Assembly: GCF_022921055.1 (NCBI RefSeq)
Contig: NZ_CP095061.1
Location: forward strand, 2,395,501 to 2,459,500
DNA: 64,000 nt
Direction: 5' to 3'
Source: Hymenobacter volaticus
GTDB lineage: Bacteria > Bacteroidota > Bacteroidia > Cytophagales > Hymenobacteraceae
The notes below the pieces were generated by a model that worked only from the letters and a program-made list of their open reading frames with translations, was not told the origin of the DNA and made no database searches. The translations under genes and the position numbers were made by a program. Numbering within the stretch: the first letter of the stretch is position 1; each line of letters starts with the position of its first letter. This document shows, one piece after another, positions 1 to 8,567 of the stretch.

Positions 1-242
1 GGGAGCCTCTGTTTGCACCCTACAAAAGCAATGAATTTGCTCCTGGCCACGGCGGTACCGACATCGGCCCCCTAAAAGATCAGGTTAAAGCACTAATCGG
101 CTACAACTGCGACGACCAGCGCTATTTCGATATTCATCACACCGCCGTCGATACCTTCGACAAGGTGAACCGGCGTGAGTTGGAACTAGGTGGTGCAAGT
201 ATGGCGGGCCTTATTTATCTGATAAGTAAATACGGTCTATAA
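1..242 (+). CDS. M28-family zinc aminopeptidase, C-terminal fragment
   Basis: The window opens inside this gene; about 80 codons read in frame from base 3 to a TAA at 240-242. The translation contains HHTAVDTFDKVNRREL followed by a LIYLISKYGL-like end. This is the typical C-terminus of exported M28 (aminopeptidase Y/S type) peptidases, where the His in the HHT..DT segment is the last zinc ligand. The N-terminus, signal peptide and other metal ligands lie outside the window. A symmetrical terminator follows at 321-372. The family call rests on this conserved tail only. Confidence 0.75.
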   Translation, partial: EPLFAPYKSNEFAPGHGGTDIGPLKDQVKALIGYNCDDQRYFDIHHTAVDTFDKVNRRELELGGASMAGLIYLISKYGL

Positions 243-320
243 GAGAGCCAGCAACAAATGCGCCAAGGCCAAGCGTGCTATGGCTAATAGGCTTGCGTAA
301 TTTAGCGTACCTCAAAATTT

Positions 321-372
321 AATAAGTAAAAAAGCCGTCTGCAATTTATTGCAGACGGCTTTTTTACTTATT
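321..372. terminator. Bidirectional intrinsic terminator
   Basis: Near-perfect inverted repeat: arms built on AAAAGCCGTCTGCAA around the loop TTTA, flanked by A-tract and T-tract so that either strand ends in U-rich RNA. It lies between the convergent M28 gene and the small gene at 382-618. Confidence 0.9.
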
Positions 373-381
373 ATTAAAGAA

Positions 382-618
382 CTACTCAGCGGAAGTTGTT
401 TCTTTCTTCGGACGGCCAGGACGCTTGCCAGTGCTGCTTACAGCACGCGGCTTGCGCTCTTTTTTCTCAACTGTATAGCCTGGCTCTAACATAGTGCTGA
501 TTTCAGTAATCAATTCGGTCACTTTGGTCATATTTTTGCGAATCTGGTTGAGCACCGCTTCATTATCTTCGGCGCTGGCCAGAATTTGCTGTAGTTTGCT
601 GAGGTCGGGAGTAGCCAT
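382..618 (-). CDS. Small conserved-looking protein with KRPGRPKK tail
   Basis: 78 residues from the ATG at 618; the frame stays open to a TTG at 660, but the ATG (MATPDLSKLQQIL) is the more natural start. The N-terminal two thirds look helical (LNQIRKNMTKVTELITEIS). The C-terminus is basic and contains KRPGRPKK, which resembles an AT-hook (core GRP flanked by basic residues). That suggests nucleic-acid binding, but function is unknown. It stands alone, convergent with the M28 gene and sharing its terminator. An AT-rich hairpin at 670-696 lies just upstream in its probable promoter region. Confidence 0.65.
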   Translation of the reverse strand: MATPDLSKLQQILASAEDNEAVLNQIRKNMTKVTELITEISTMLEPGYTVEKKERKPRAVSSTGKRPGRPKKETTSAE

Positions 619-1069
619 GAGCTGGAATTTTTGGTTGAGTAAATATGAACTATCGCTCAAAGTTGAACTAAAAACTATTTATATCAAATAGTTTTTATCT
701 ACAACGGGAAAAAACCAGCTGGGTTATCTAATTGAAATTGTTTATTTCGAGGTGCTACAGAAAATAATTTTTCGATTTTCAATTCCATTTCTGGTAATTT
801 ATAACGGCAGCCAGTGCCCCTAGCAGCGTGCCAAACGCTAACAAACCCTATCCAGGAGCATAAGACCCCATACGGCTCTATTGCACGGAAGCACAGCCAT
901 GCAGAATCTTCCTATAGTCTTTTACATGAGTTTCATGAGCGTATCATGAAAACCCGCTTTTAATTAATGACTAAATAGCGTATTTAAGGCAAGCCTATGT
1001 GGATACAAACTAAAATCAATAAGCTACTAAAAACTTATACCGATTTGTGTTCAACAAGTAATGCACTAT

Positions 1070-1093
1070 ATAATCTTGCCTTGGCAAGATTAT
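1070..1093. repeat. Perfect 11-bp-arm palindrome
   Basis: ATAATCTTGCC and its exact reverse complement are separated by TT. No T-run follows on either strand, so it is not an obvious terminator. An operator for a dimeric regulator, or part of a folded RNA, are both possible. Confidence 0.5.
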
Positions 1094-1412
1094 TTCGCTC
1101 CTGTTACCAATTTAGCTAAAATTTTTCTTCTGCGACATATGGTAAGGAGCGAGAAATATTTTAGTCGTAATCCGATTTCGATCTTCAGCTTCCTGCTTTG
1201 CATATGTACATAGCTTTAGAGACAGGATGGAAGAATAGAGCAATGCTTATCAGCGGGATTTTGTAAGTAATACTGTTTGTCGACGACTAGTTACGAGTTC
1301 AATAATTTACAATTACTCTACTGAATAAGACAACGTAGTGAGGTTTAAGGCTGCACCTACACGAATTCGCATTATAGCCTTTTAGATATCTAGTCAGTAG
1401 AAGGTCTATACG

Positions 1413-1448
1413 CAACAATGGCTTTCCCGTACGAGAAAGCCATTGTTG
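1413..1448 (-). terminator. Hairpin downstream of the OmpA lipoprotein gene
   Basis: 14-bp perfect arms (CAACAATGGCTTTC / GAAAGCCATTGTTG) with an 8-base loop, 30 bases past the stop of the minus-strand gene at 1478. There is no strong U-tract, so termination is inferred from position and stem strength. Confidence 0.6.
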
Positions 1449-1477
1449 TAAAGTAAACAAAACGAGGTGAACTATAA

Positions 1478-2305
1478 TTAGTTAGCTTCCAAAATCTGGA
1501 ATAACTCGTCGAGTTTGGGTGTTAGAATAATTTCAGTGCGCCGATTTAGTGCTTTATTGGTGGGTGAATTATTCTCGGCAATTGGTACATACTCTGCGCG
1601 CCCCGAAGGAGTTACTTGGCTGGCTGGCAGTCCGTTAGTGGTAAGCAAGCGCGTAATTTCGGTGGCTCGCAGTACGCTCAAATCCCAGTTGTCGCGCATG
1701 CCGACGGTGCCTCTGGCAATGGGTACGTTGTCGGTGTGGCCTTCCACTAGTACGTTTACGTCTTGGTTGCCTTGCAGGGCACTCGCTAGCTTTTTCAGTG
1801 CCTCTTGGCCTTTGGGGTCTACCCGGGTAGAGCCGGATTTGAAGAGCAGTTGTTCGGAAAGGGAAACATAAACCTTCCCGTTTTTGACGTTTACCTGCAA
1901 GTCTTGGGCATTGAACCCCAGGAGCGCATCGCCTACTTTCTGACGTAAAGCTTTCACGGCGGCGTCTTTCTGGTCCAGAATGCGTTGCATCTCAGCAATA
2001 CGCTGTTCTTTCGAGCGCAAATCGGCGGTCAGGGCGCTGTTGGCTTGCTCGGCTCCGGTTAGGTTATCATTGAGTTGATTTAGTTGTTGGCTCCTGCTGA
2101 GTAGGCTAGACCGTAAGGCTTCTTCGTTGCGGGTTTTCTCTTGTTCAAGCGCGGTCTTCTGCGCCTGTAATTGGTCGCGGGAAGACGTAAGAGCGGCATT
2201 TTGTTGTTGCAGCGCGGCAATTTCCTTGGCATTGCAACCACTTAGCATTAATGCACCAGAGCCGAGCACAGACAGCAAGGCTAAACGGGCAGACAGCAGA
2301 TTCAT
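1478..2305 (-). CDS. OmpA-family lipoprotein with coiled coil
   Basis: 275 residues from the ATG at 2305; the longer frame to 2386 lacks a better start and would bury the signal peptide. The N-terminus ends in a lipobox (LSGC, Cys24), so it is probably an outer-membrane lipoprotein. Residues about 25-115 form a Gln/Glu/Leu-rich coiled coil (KEIAALQQQNAALTSSRDQL). The C-terminal half is an OmpA peptidoglycan-binding domain with VEGHTDNVPIA, DNWDLSVLRA and NRRTEIIL. Known role of the family: tethering the outer membrane to peptidoglycan. Divergent from the subtilase gene at 2462, with about 155 bases between. Confidence 0.9.
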   Translation of the reverse strand: MNLLSARLALLSVLGSGALMLSGCNAKEIAALQQQNAALTSSRDQLQAQKTALEQEKTRNEEALRSSLLSRSQQLNQLNDNLTGAEQANSALTADLRSKEQRIAEMQRILDQKDAAVKALRQKVGDALLGFNAQDLQVNVKNGKVYVSLSEQLLFKSGSTRVDPKGQEALKKLASALQGNQDVNVLVEGHTDNVPIARGTVGMRDNWDLSVLRATEITRLLTTNGLPASQVTPSGRAEYVPIAENNSPTNKALNRRTEIILTPKLDELFQILEAN

Positions 2306-2461
2306 AAGACTGAGAAAAAGGTAAAAAGTAAATAGTTGGGCTTGAAACGGCCCTGGGTAATGTTGAGTTGTCGGGGATACGACCAAGACCAGTTGTTTTG
2401 CATTAGCTTTGAAATCCTTAAGCCGAGCCTTTCGTTGGAGTTGTCGGATGCCGGTTTGTTG

Positions 2462-4318
2462 ATGCCGGCCCTGCTGTTCGGTTGTCTTGATTGTATTCTA
2501 ACACCTGTTATTTCCTTGCTGTATTTGCTTTCTCGCGTTCAGGTTGTAGTACTGCTCCTGCTGCTAGGAACGACTAGCCGAGCCGCAGGTCCACCGCCTA
2601 CGCGCCGCTATTGGGTGGAACTGCACGATAAAGCTGGAGTCAAATTCGAGCCAGCCACTTATTTCCACCCGGCCGCCCAAGCCCGCCGCCAGCGGCAGCA
2701 CCTGCCGCCCGCCGACTTCACCGATTTGCCCGTTAGCCCAGTGTACTTGCGCGCCGTGCAAGCCCACGCCGATACAGTACTTTTCGTGAGCCGATGGTTT
2801 AATGCCGTAGCCTGCCGGGCCACGGCCGCACAAGCCGCGGTGCTTGCCACTCTACCCGGTGTGCAGCAGGTGATAGAACTGCCCGAAGTAGCTCTACATC
2901 CCGCCCTCCGGTCTGCAGTGGCCGCTGTAACTAGCTCAGGAGACAAAGCCACTATTAGCGTTGCCGACCGTCAATTAGCTCGTCAGCAAACTCGTACTCT
3001 AGGCGCTGATGCTTTCCGGCGGGCAGGACTGGATGGGCGGGGCCTGCGTATTGCTATTTTCGATGTGGGCTTCAACGGAGCCGATCGGCACCCGGCCTTT
3101 CGCCAGCTTTTTGCGGAAAAGAAAGTGGTGGCCAGCTACGACTTCGTGCGTCAGACTACTAATGTGTTTCACGGCGGCACGCACGGATTGGAGGTGCTCT
3201 CATGCCTAGCCGGCCGCCTGCCCGATGGTACGTTGCTTGGCTTAGCGCCGGGGGCCGAATATTTGCTGGCTCGTACCGAGCGCATGAACCGGGAGGTGTA
3301 TACCGAGGAGCTTGATTGGCTGGCTGCCGTAGAGTGGGCCGACCGCAACGGCGCCGATATCATCAACTCGTCGTTGGGGTACACCTCGCGCCGCTACTTC
3401 CCCGAAGACATGAACGGGCGCACCAGCTTAGTGGCCCGGGCCGCCGAGCTAGCGGTCCGCAAAGGCATACTAGTAGTAAATGCCGCCGGCAACGACGGCG
3501 ACAACGACGACTGGCGCACCGTGGGCACGCCCGCCGATGCCGATTCGGTGCTAGCAGTTGGGGGCGTAAACCCGGATACTGGCTTGCACCTTGATTTCAG
3601 CGCCTATGGTCCTTCGGCTAGCAAAAGGCTAAAGCCTAATGTGGCCGCTTTCGGAACCGTATTGGCCGCGTCGCCCGGCGGCTATTCCCGTATCGACGGG
3701 ACTTCGTTTGCGTCGCCGTTGGTAGCGGGCTTTGCCGCCTGTGCTTGGCAAGCGCAACGCAAACTGCCCGTTATGGCTCTGTTCACCGAAATCGAGCAGT
3801 CGGCAAGTTTATATCCTTATTATGACTACGCTCATGGCTACGGCATTCCGCAAGCTACCGTAGCACTGCGCTACTCAGCCGGGCAGAAGGCACTAGAGCA
3901 AACACTCACGGTCAGCTTTATAGCGCAGGATAGCACGGTGGCTGTACTTATTCGCCCGGAGGCAGAGCGACCAACTGTGGTGCGGCAACTTCCCCTTTAT
4001 GCCGATTCGCTGAACAGTAAGCTGGCCGATAACGCTCCGGCCCGAGTAGCTCCCCTCGGCCGCGAAGACGCTCGTCCGACGCCGCAAAGTCAGAGTCCAG
4101 CAGCCACAAACGTCCCCGCTGCTCCAGGGTTTCCACCGCTGCCAGCAGCCGGCTACTTGTACTGGCACGTAGCAGATGCCAAAGGCGTATTGCGGCGTTA
4201 TGAGGTGATGGAAGTCAGCCAGCGGGCTGTTCTACGCATCCCGCGCCGCACCTTGCGCCCCGGCGACGTGGTCCGGGTTTTCTATCAAGGCGCCACGCAT
4301 AGCTACCCTGTTCAATGA
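2462..4318 (+). CDS. Exported subtilisin-like serine protease (S8)
   Basis: 618 residues from the ATG at 2462; it starts with a hydrophobic export signal (LLYLLSRVQVVVLLLLLG) ending near AAG. A propeptide-like region precedes the catalytic domain. Triad: Asp201 in IFDVGFNG, His241 in GTHGLEV and Ser415 in DGTSFASP; the oxyanion Asn is in NAAGNDGD. About 190 residues after the catalytic core end in a beta-rich module (YLYWHVADAKGVLRRYEV) with no recognisable T9SS signal. The stop overlaps the next start (ATGA at 4315-4318), so it is translationally coupled to the barrel-like protein and they may act together in the envelope. Confidence 0.9.
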   Translation: MPALLFGCLDCILTPVISLLYLLSRVQVVVLLLLLGTTSRAAGPPPTRRYWVELHDKAGVKFEPATYFHPAAQARRQRQHLPPADFTDLPVSPVYLRAVQAHADTVLFVSRWFNAVACRATAAQAAVLATLPGVQQVIELPEVALHPALRSAVAAVTSSGDKATISVADRQLARQQTRTLGADAFRRAGLDGRGLRIAIFDVGFNGADRHPAFRQLFAEKKVVASYDFVRQTTNVFHGGTHGLEVLSCLAGRLPDGTLLGLAPGAEYLLARTERMNREVYTEELDWLAAVEWADRNGADIINSSLGYTSRRYFPEDMNGRTSLVARAAELAVRKGILVVNAAGNDGDNDDWRTVGTPADADSVLAVGGVNPDTGLHLDFSAYGPSASKRLKPNVAAFGTVLAASPGGYSRIDGTSFASPLVAGFAACAWQAQRKLPVMALFTEIEQSASLYPYYDYAHGYGIPQATVALRYSAGQKALEQTLTVSFIAQDSTVAVLIRPEAERPTVVRQLPLYADSLNSKLADNAPARVAPLGREDARPTPQSQSPAATNVPAAPGFPPLPAAGYLYWHVADAKGVLRRYEVMEVSQRAVLRIPRRTLRPGDVVRVFYQGATHSYPVQ

Positions 4319-5037
4319 GTTTAGATAAGAAGCTGACGGCAGCGTATGTACTCATGCTGGCGCTGCTGGCCGGGGTGCCCGCACATGCCCAACGGGTACT
4401 GCTGCATGCCGAGGTGGCCAATGACACGGTGTATACTTCCTTCGGACCGAATCGCGCCTTCTTCAATCACCTGTATGTAGGCTACCTGCCAGTAGTTGGT
4501 CGGTCAAGGGCGGGAGCTAAGCTGAACCACAGCAATTCCGCGGAACTGATGCTAGGGGTGCGCAACAAGTTTCGGTTGAGCGAACCACTTAGTGTAGGAG
4601 TGGACCTACGGTTTGTGCGGCAGGTGTACGGGCTCGACCAATCCAGCCAAAAACGCTTGCCTACGCCTGACTTACACTACCGCGAATCGTTGGTGGCGTC
4701 GCAGTGGCAGCTCGAAGGATTTATGCGATTGAATGTGGGGCAACGGGGTAACGTGATAGGCCGGTACCTCGACCTGACGGGCTGGGGTGGTTGGGTGATG
4801 AGCACAACTCACCGATACGAAGATCGGCCAGGCACCAGTGCTAAGCGGGTGAAAGTGGTGGAACATGGGCTGCCTTATATGAAGCGTTGGCCCTACGGTG
4901 TCGGAGCCCGGCTCGGTTCAGGTCGCTTCGCTGCTGTGGGGCGCTACCGGCTTTCCGATACCTTCACTTCTGCCTACCGAACTAGCTATCCAGAACTTCC
5001 TCGCTGGACGGTAGGAGTGGAGCTAGACTGGCTATAA
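4315..5037 (+). CDS. Exported protein, probable outer-membrane beta barrel
   Basis: 240 residues with a clear signal peptide (LMLALLAGVPAHAQ). The mature part alternates polar and hydrophobic residues in short strands rich in Tyr, Arg and Gly (LSVGVDLRFVRQVYGL, VGARLGSGRFAAVGRYRL) and ends in WTVGVELDWL, a terminal strand like those of outer-membrane barrels. The start codon overlaps the stop of the subtilase gene by four bases, indicating one transcript. No family was recognised. A transporter or anchor partner of the protease is possible but unproven. Confidence 0.7.
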   Translation: MSLDKKLTAAYVLMLALLAGVPAHAQRVLLHAEVANDTVYTSFGPNRAFFNHLYVGYLPVVGRSRAGAKLNHSNSAELMLGVRNKFRLSEPLSVGVDLRFVRQVYGLDQSSQKRLPTPDLHYRESLVASQWQLEGFMRLNVGQRGNVIGRYLDLTGWGGWVMSTTHRYEDRPGTSAKRVKVVEHGLPYMKRWPYGVGARLGSGRFAAVGRYRLSDTFTSAYRTSYPELPRWTVGVELDWL

Positions 5038-5181
5038 AATTTCAATTTAAAGTGGCATTTTTCAAACCTTAGCCTAAACGACAAACGTATAGGGATCATA
5101 ACATAAGCTTAACATTGTGTGATTATGAGGCAACAGTAAAATCAGACAAACAAGCCGTAATTATTAATCCTGCCTAGTATT

Positions 5182-5212
5182 TTTGGTTGATAAAGGGTTA
5201 GCCGTAGCTTTG
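5182..5212 (+). promoter_or_regulatory. Bacteroidota-type promoter for the lipoprotein gene at 5309
   Basis: TTTG at 5182-5185 and TAGCTTTG at 5205-5212 match the -33 (TTTG) and -7 (TAnnTTTG) boxes of the Bacteroidota sigma factor with a 19-base spacer. The start codon follows about 97 bases downstream. Confidence 0.65.
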
Positions 5213-5308
5213 ATTTAAAATCAGTGACTTCGGCTTTCGAGCATCTCCCGGCTAATGGGTGACTTTGTACTTTGCCAACCTGCTCTAATGAAAGTTTTTC
5301 GCGTAATA

Positions 5309-5911
5309 ATGAAAAAAATAGTACTCGTTGCCACTTGCTTGAGTGTTTTGCTTCAGGTTTCCTCTTGTATCACAACGGACAAGGAAGCTGGCACTGCTCG
5401 TAACACGGATAAGCCGTATACGCCTGTTCCTGATCCGTCGCGCGGCCGCGTCACGAACCGTACGGTGCTGCGAACTGTAAATGCCACTCACTATTTCTCT
5501 AACACCAAAACCAAGGACAACTTTGTATTGCAATTGCGAGGCACCAAGATTCTGAATGCGCAAGCCCGCTTCGTTATCTTGACTAGTACCGGCGATACGT
5601 TGCGCAAAGAACTGATGCCCGCCACGGCCTTGATTGACAAGCGCATGGCGGCTGATGGTACCGCTGCCACTGCCCGCGACAGGGAAATTGCCATTCTACA
5701 GAGCATGAATGCTTTCTTCAAGGAAGACCGGTTCACGCAGCCTGCTGTGCCTCGTTCCCTGCGCCTGCCCTCCGACGTGGACGCCCAAGCTTGGCAAGCA
5801 GTTCGGGAGGATACCAAAGCAGTAGGCTTCGACTACACAGCAGCAGGTGGTAAAGAGCGCCGCCTAGCATATGCCAAGAAACTGCGCAAAGCGGTTATCG
5901 TGGCAGAATAA
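5309..5911 (+). CDS. Hypothetical lipoprotein
   Basis: 200 residues from the ATG at 5309 (MKKIVLVATCLSVLLQVSSC), giving a compact signal peptide and lipobox VSSC. The open frame extends to 5255 without a better start. The mature protein is basic and soluble, with a predicted beta section (TRNTVNATHYF-like, DNFVLQLRGTKILNAQARFVIL) and a helical C-terminus. No known domain was recognised. It is monocistronic, with its own promoter at 5182-5212 and terminator at 5965-5998. Confidence 0.7.
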   Translation: MKKIVLVATCLSVLLQVSSCITTDKEAGTARNTDKPYTPVPDPSRGRVTNRTVLRTVNATHYFSNTKTKDNFVLQLRGTKILNAQARFVILTSTGDTLRKELMPATALIDKRMAADGTAATARDREIAILQSMNAFFKEDRFTQPAVPRSLRLPSDVDAQAWQAVREDTKAVGFDYTAAGGKERRLAYAKKLRKAVIVAE

Positions 5912-5964
5912 TTCAGCTTCGGAAATGTTGCGGTAGTCAATCTGCTGTCAATAAAGCCTAAAAC

Positions 5965-5998
5965 AAAGCCGCCCCTACTCTAGAGCAGGGGCGGCTTT
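5965..5998 (+). terminator. Intrinsic terminator
   Basis: Stem AAAGCCGCCCCT / AGGGGCGGCTTT around TAGAG-containing loop, directly after the lipoprotein gene. It is symmetrical enough to work on both strands between convergent genes. Confidence 0.85.
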
Positions 5999-6037
5999 GC
6001 TATTAAGTGCAAACAGTCATCCTAAGAAGTTAGCAAA

Positions 6038-6071
6038 CGCGGCGCAGCTCCACCAGGAAAACTGCGCCGCG
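6038..6071 (-). terminator. Second GC hairpin downstream of the M23 gene
   Basis: 10-bp arms CGCGGCGCAG / CTGCGCCGCG with a 14-base loop, between the convergent genes at 5911 and 6146. No U-tract is visible, so its role as the M23 gene's terminator is inferred from position. Confidence 0.45.
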
Positions 6072-6145
6072 AATACTCCAATCACCAGGTGAAAGGTAGA
6101 AGCAGGTACATGAACAGTCCGTGAAGCCGACTCCGCCTTTACCAA

Positions 6146-7486
6146 CTAAGAATCGAGGCCGGCTAACCAGCCAATAGTACCTGTAGCGCTACGAACTAGC
6201 CGAAAGCCCTGGTACTCGCCTAACACGGCAACTAAGCTGCGGGCCGGCAACGAGTCGAGGGTGGCGGCACCGGTTTGCGGTTTGGCGTACAGATCGGTGG
6301 CTACTGGCAACGCCATACGCCGTAGAGGTGCCGCAGCCGCTACCACGGCGCGCGCCGGAATGTAGCCCAGCTGCCCATCCGGACGCTGCACCCGGTACCA
6401 GTCGGTTTGACTGCCGACTACCAATAGGGGAGTATTGCGCGAAACCCCGGCCACAGTTGTCGCCTTGGCTAAAGGGCCCCGATGCAGTGTCGCTTGCTTG
6501 TCGCGCACCCGTACCCACTGGCCTAGGCGTTCGGGCGCAGTGCGCGGGGCGGGTGGCAGCGCATCGGCGTGGCGTACAAACGGAAACGGATCGACGGCGC
6601 CCCGGCCGCCCCGGTAGATACCGAAGTGCAGGTGCGGGGGCGTGGTGCGGGCATTACCGGTGTTGCCAATCAAGCCCAACGTGTCGCCGGGTTTCACTTG
6701 CTGACCAGGTTGGACTAGCTGACGGTCGAGGTGGGCGTAGTAGAGGTGCTGGCTGTGCTCGGTATCGGCCAGCCAAACCACCTTGCCACCCCGCGGGGTT
6801 TCATTTACGCGGGTGATAAAGCCCGCTACCGCCGCCACGGCTGGGGTGCCGCGCTTAGCGAAGATGTCGATGCCTTCGTGCCGCCGGGCGCCCCCGTCTC
6901 GGTCGACCCCCCAGAAGCTACCTACGGCCACGTCATTTTTGCCGTGCACCGGAAAGCCAAGACTAGGAGCCCGCTGAATGCGCAACGTAAACTGACCGGT
7001 GCGCAGCAGTTCGGGCTGCACCCGTAGCAGGTGCTGGCGGTCGTCTTCGGCTACATAGCTGAAGGAGAGGGCGGTGGTGTCGGCAGAAGCTAGTTGACGG
7101 GGTGCGGCCCGGTCGGGGTCTAGCTCGAAAGCATCCAAAAACACGCGGGCTTCGGTGCCAGCTCCTAAGCTCAAACTGATACGAACAGTTTCCCCCTCAC
7201 GGACCTGATAACGGTAGGAAGCGGCCGTAGCCTGGTCGGCCGAAAAGTAGCCGGTTTCCTGAAAGGGCAACGTCACGACCAAGGAGTCGCGCAAAGCGTT
7301 GGCGGCAGCAGCCAACCAGTCACGGCCCAAGGCTGTCTGATCGAGGCCAGCTTGGCGTAGGCGCCGAGCGTACGTTTCGTGGGGCGTTGATTTTTGAAAG
7401 ATACCTTGTAGGGTTTGTTGCTGGCTACAAGCCGTAAGCAGCGTAATGAAAACGAGGTATAGCGGAGCGCGCAGGCGAAATGGCAT
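6146..7486 (-). CDS. M23 (LytM-like) metallopeptidase lipoprotein with SH3-like tail
   Basis: 446 residues. The signal peptide ends in lipobox LTAC (Cys20), so it is lipid-anchored. A beta-rich N-terminal region (YQVREGETVRISLSLGAG) precedes the M23 domain at about 190-315 with zinc motif HEGIDIF and the HLHFGIY motif. Two bacterial SH3-like segments follow (RDKQATLHRGP.. and ..DLYAKPQTGAATLDSLPARS). The family cleaves peptidoglycan cross-bridges or activates amidases; the visible ligands suggest an active enzyme. It is divergent from the XRE regulator gene at 7823. Confidence 0.9.
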   Translation of the reverse strand: MPFRLRAPLYLVFITLLTACSQQQTLQGIFQKSTPHETYARRLRQAGLDQTALGRDWLAAAANALRDSLVVTLPFQETGYFSADQATAASYRYQVREGETVRISLSLGAGTEARVFLDAFELDPDRAAPRQLASADTTALSFSYVAEDDRQHLLRVQPELLRTGQFTLRIQRAPSLGFPVHGKNDVAVGSFWGVDRDGGARRHEGIDIFAKRGTPAVAAVAGFITRVNETPRGGKVVWLADTEHSQHLYYAHLDRQLVQPGQQVKPGDTLGLIGNTGNARTTPPHLHFGIYRGGRGAVDPFPFVRHADALPPAPRTAPERLGQWVRVRDKQATLHRGPLAKATTVAGVSRNTPLLVVGSQTDWYRVQRPDGQLGYIPARAVVAAAAPLRRMALPVATDLYAKPQTGAATLDSLPARSLVAVLGEYQGFRLVRSATGTIGWLAGLDS

Positions 7487-7822
7487 GAGTTACTGGTTTC
7501 CTTTTAAACCCTTAATAGTGCTGGGTAGTTCGCCTCCCCACAGCAGATACAGTAAGTAGTAGGTGCAATAACACCCTGCTGATTTGCCAAAGCAGATGCC
7601 TCAGAGGCTATCTGCTCGAGCTGATTATTCCGATGCAGGCGGAATCTGGAGTAAGGGGTTCAAGGAGGTAAGTCAAGTTGCTTGCGCCGCTTGATGCGCG
7701 AAATATTGAATCGACAACCAGCCCAGTGGGGTCTGCTGATAGACGGTAGTTATTGCACATCGAGAATATATGGCCTGAGACAAGTATTATTGCTAGAATT
7801 TATTTTTCCTCTACTCGTCTAT
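7487..7822. other. Divergent intergenic region
   Basis: 336 bases between the M23 gene (-) and the XRE gene (+). It probably holds both promoters. No strong box pair, RNA or gene is visible. Confidence 0.5.
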
Positions 7823-8443
7823 ATGTTCTCTGCTAACCGCATTATTGCCGCTCGCAAAAGCAAAGGTTTTTCACAGGAAGTATTGGCAGAGCGGTCGGGG
7901 GTAAGTTTGCGCACCATACAGCGGGTAGAGCAGGGCGACACCACCCCCCGCGGCCACACCGTGTTGGCATTAGCCGTGGCGCTGGAAGTGCCGCTCGAAG
8001 TGCTGCAGAACGAGCCGGAAACAATACGCGAACCAGAGTCCGAACCAGCAGCGGAAGCACCCACGGTCGTGCCGGCACTGCGCTCAGATCCGCAGTTTTT
8101 GCAGTTGCTCAATCTGAGCGCACTAAGCCTTTTGCTGTTTCCTTTGCTTAACATAGTAGTGCCGCTGTACCTCTGGCGCACCCGCCGCCACGACACCGAG
8201 CACGTGGCCGAGATAGGGCGCCGAGTGTTGGGCTTCCAGATCTTGTGGCAAGTCGGTTGCTTCTTCGCTTATATGCTGCTGCTATTCGGCCAGATGGCAG
8301 CAGCCCGCTACTACCACCTCGTGCTACCGGGGGCCTTTCTTGGTGTGTTCATTTTCTCGTATTCACTTAATGTGCTAACGGTCGGCTACTATGCACTACA
8401 ACTGCGTCGAGGAAACCTCAACTTATATCGGGTCATGCTGTAG
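7823..8443 (+). CDS. Membrane-bound XRE-family regulator
   Basis: 206 residues from the ATG at 7823; the frame is open upstream to 7682 but without an ATG that fits. Residues 1-60 are a Cro/C1 helix-turn-helix (RIIAARKSKGFSQEVLAERS, then VSLRTIQRVEQGDTTPRGHT). A charged linker (NEPETIREPESEPAAE) leads to about three membrane segments starting LLNLSALSLLLFPLLN, VLGFQILWQVGCFFAYMLLL and VLPGAFLGVFIF. The C-terminal half resembles DUF4870. This architecture implies a DNA-binding domain held at the inner membrane that may respond to an envelope signal. Target genes are unknown. Confidence 0.85.
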   Translation: MFSANRIIAARKSKGFSQEVLAERSGVSLRTIQRVEQGDTTPRGHTVLALAVALEVPLEVLQNEPETIREPESEPAAEAPTVVPALRSDPQFLQLLNLSALSLLLFPLLNIVVPLYLWRTRRHDTEHVAEIGRRVLGFQILWQVGCFFAYMLLLFGQMAAARYYHLVLPGAFLGVFIFSYSLNVLTVGYYALQLRRGNLNLYRVML

Positions 8444-8528
8444 TAGCAACTTGTTGATAGTCAACAAACAAAAAGAAGTGGCGGGTAAATGGCGGTAAAA
8501 TGACGCACGGGCGGATTGGGCGAGACTC

Positions 8529-8536
8529 TAGTTTTG
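8529..8536 (+). promoter_or_regulatory. Possible -7 box (TAGTTTTG)
   Basis: Matches TAnnTTTG 32 bases upstream of the GTG start at 8568. No well-spaced TTTG was seen for the -33 box. Confidence 0.4.
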
Positions 8537-8567
8537 GTTTCGTAGTTCACTCCTAACCCCGTTCCTC

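Larger units (their letters stand above)
619..1477. other. Long non-coding AT-rich gap with inverted repeats
   Basis: No credible gene in about 860 bases. Visible structure: an AT hairpin at 670-696 (AAAAACTATTT / AAATAGTTTTT), a perfect palindrome at 1070-1093 (ATAATCTTGCC TT GGCAAGATTAT), an imperfect long-range pair around 1096-1150 (CGCTCC..ACC with GGTAAGGAGCG), and the terminator hairpin at 1413-1448. Confidence 0.6.
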
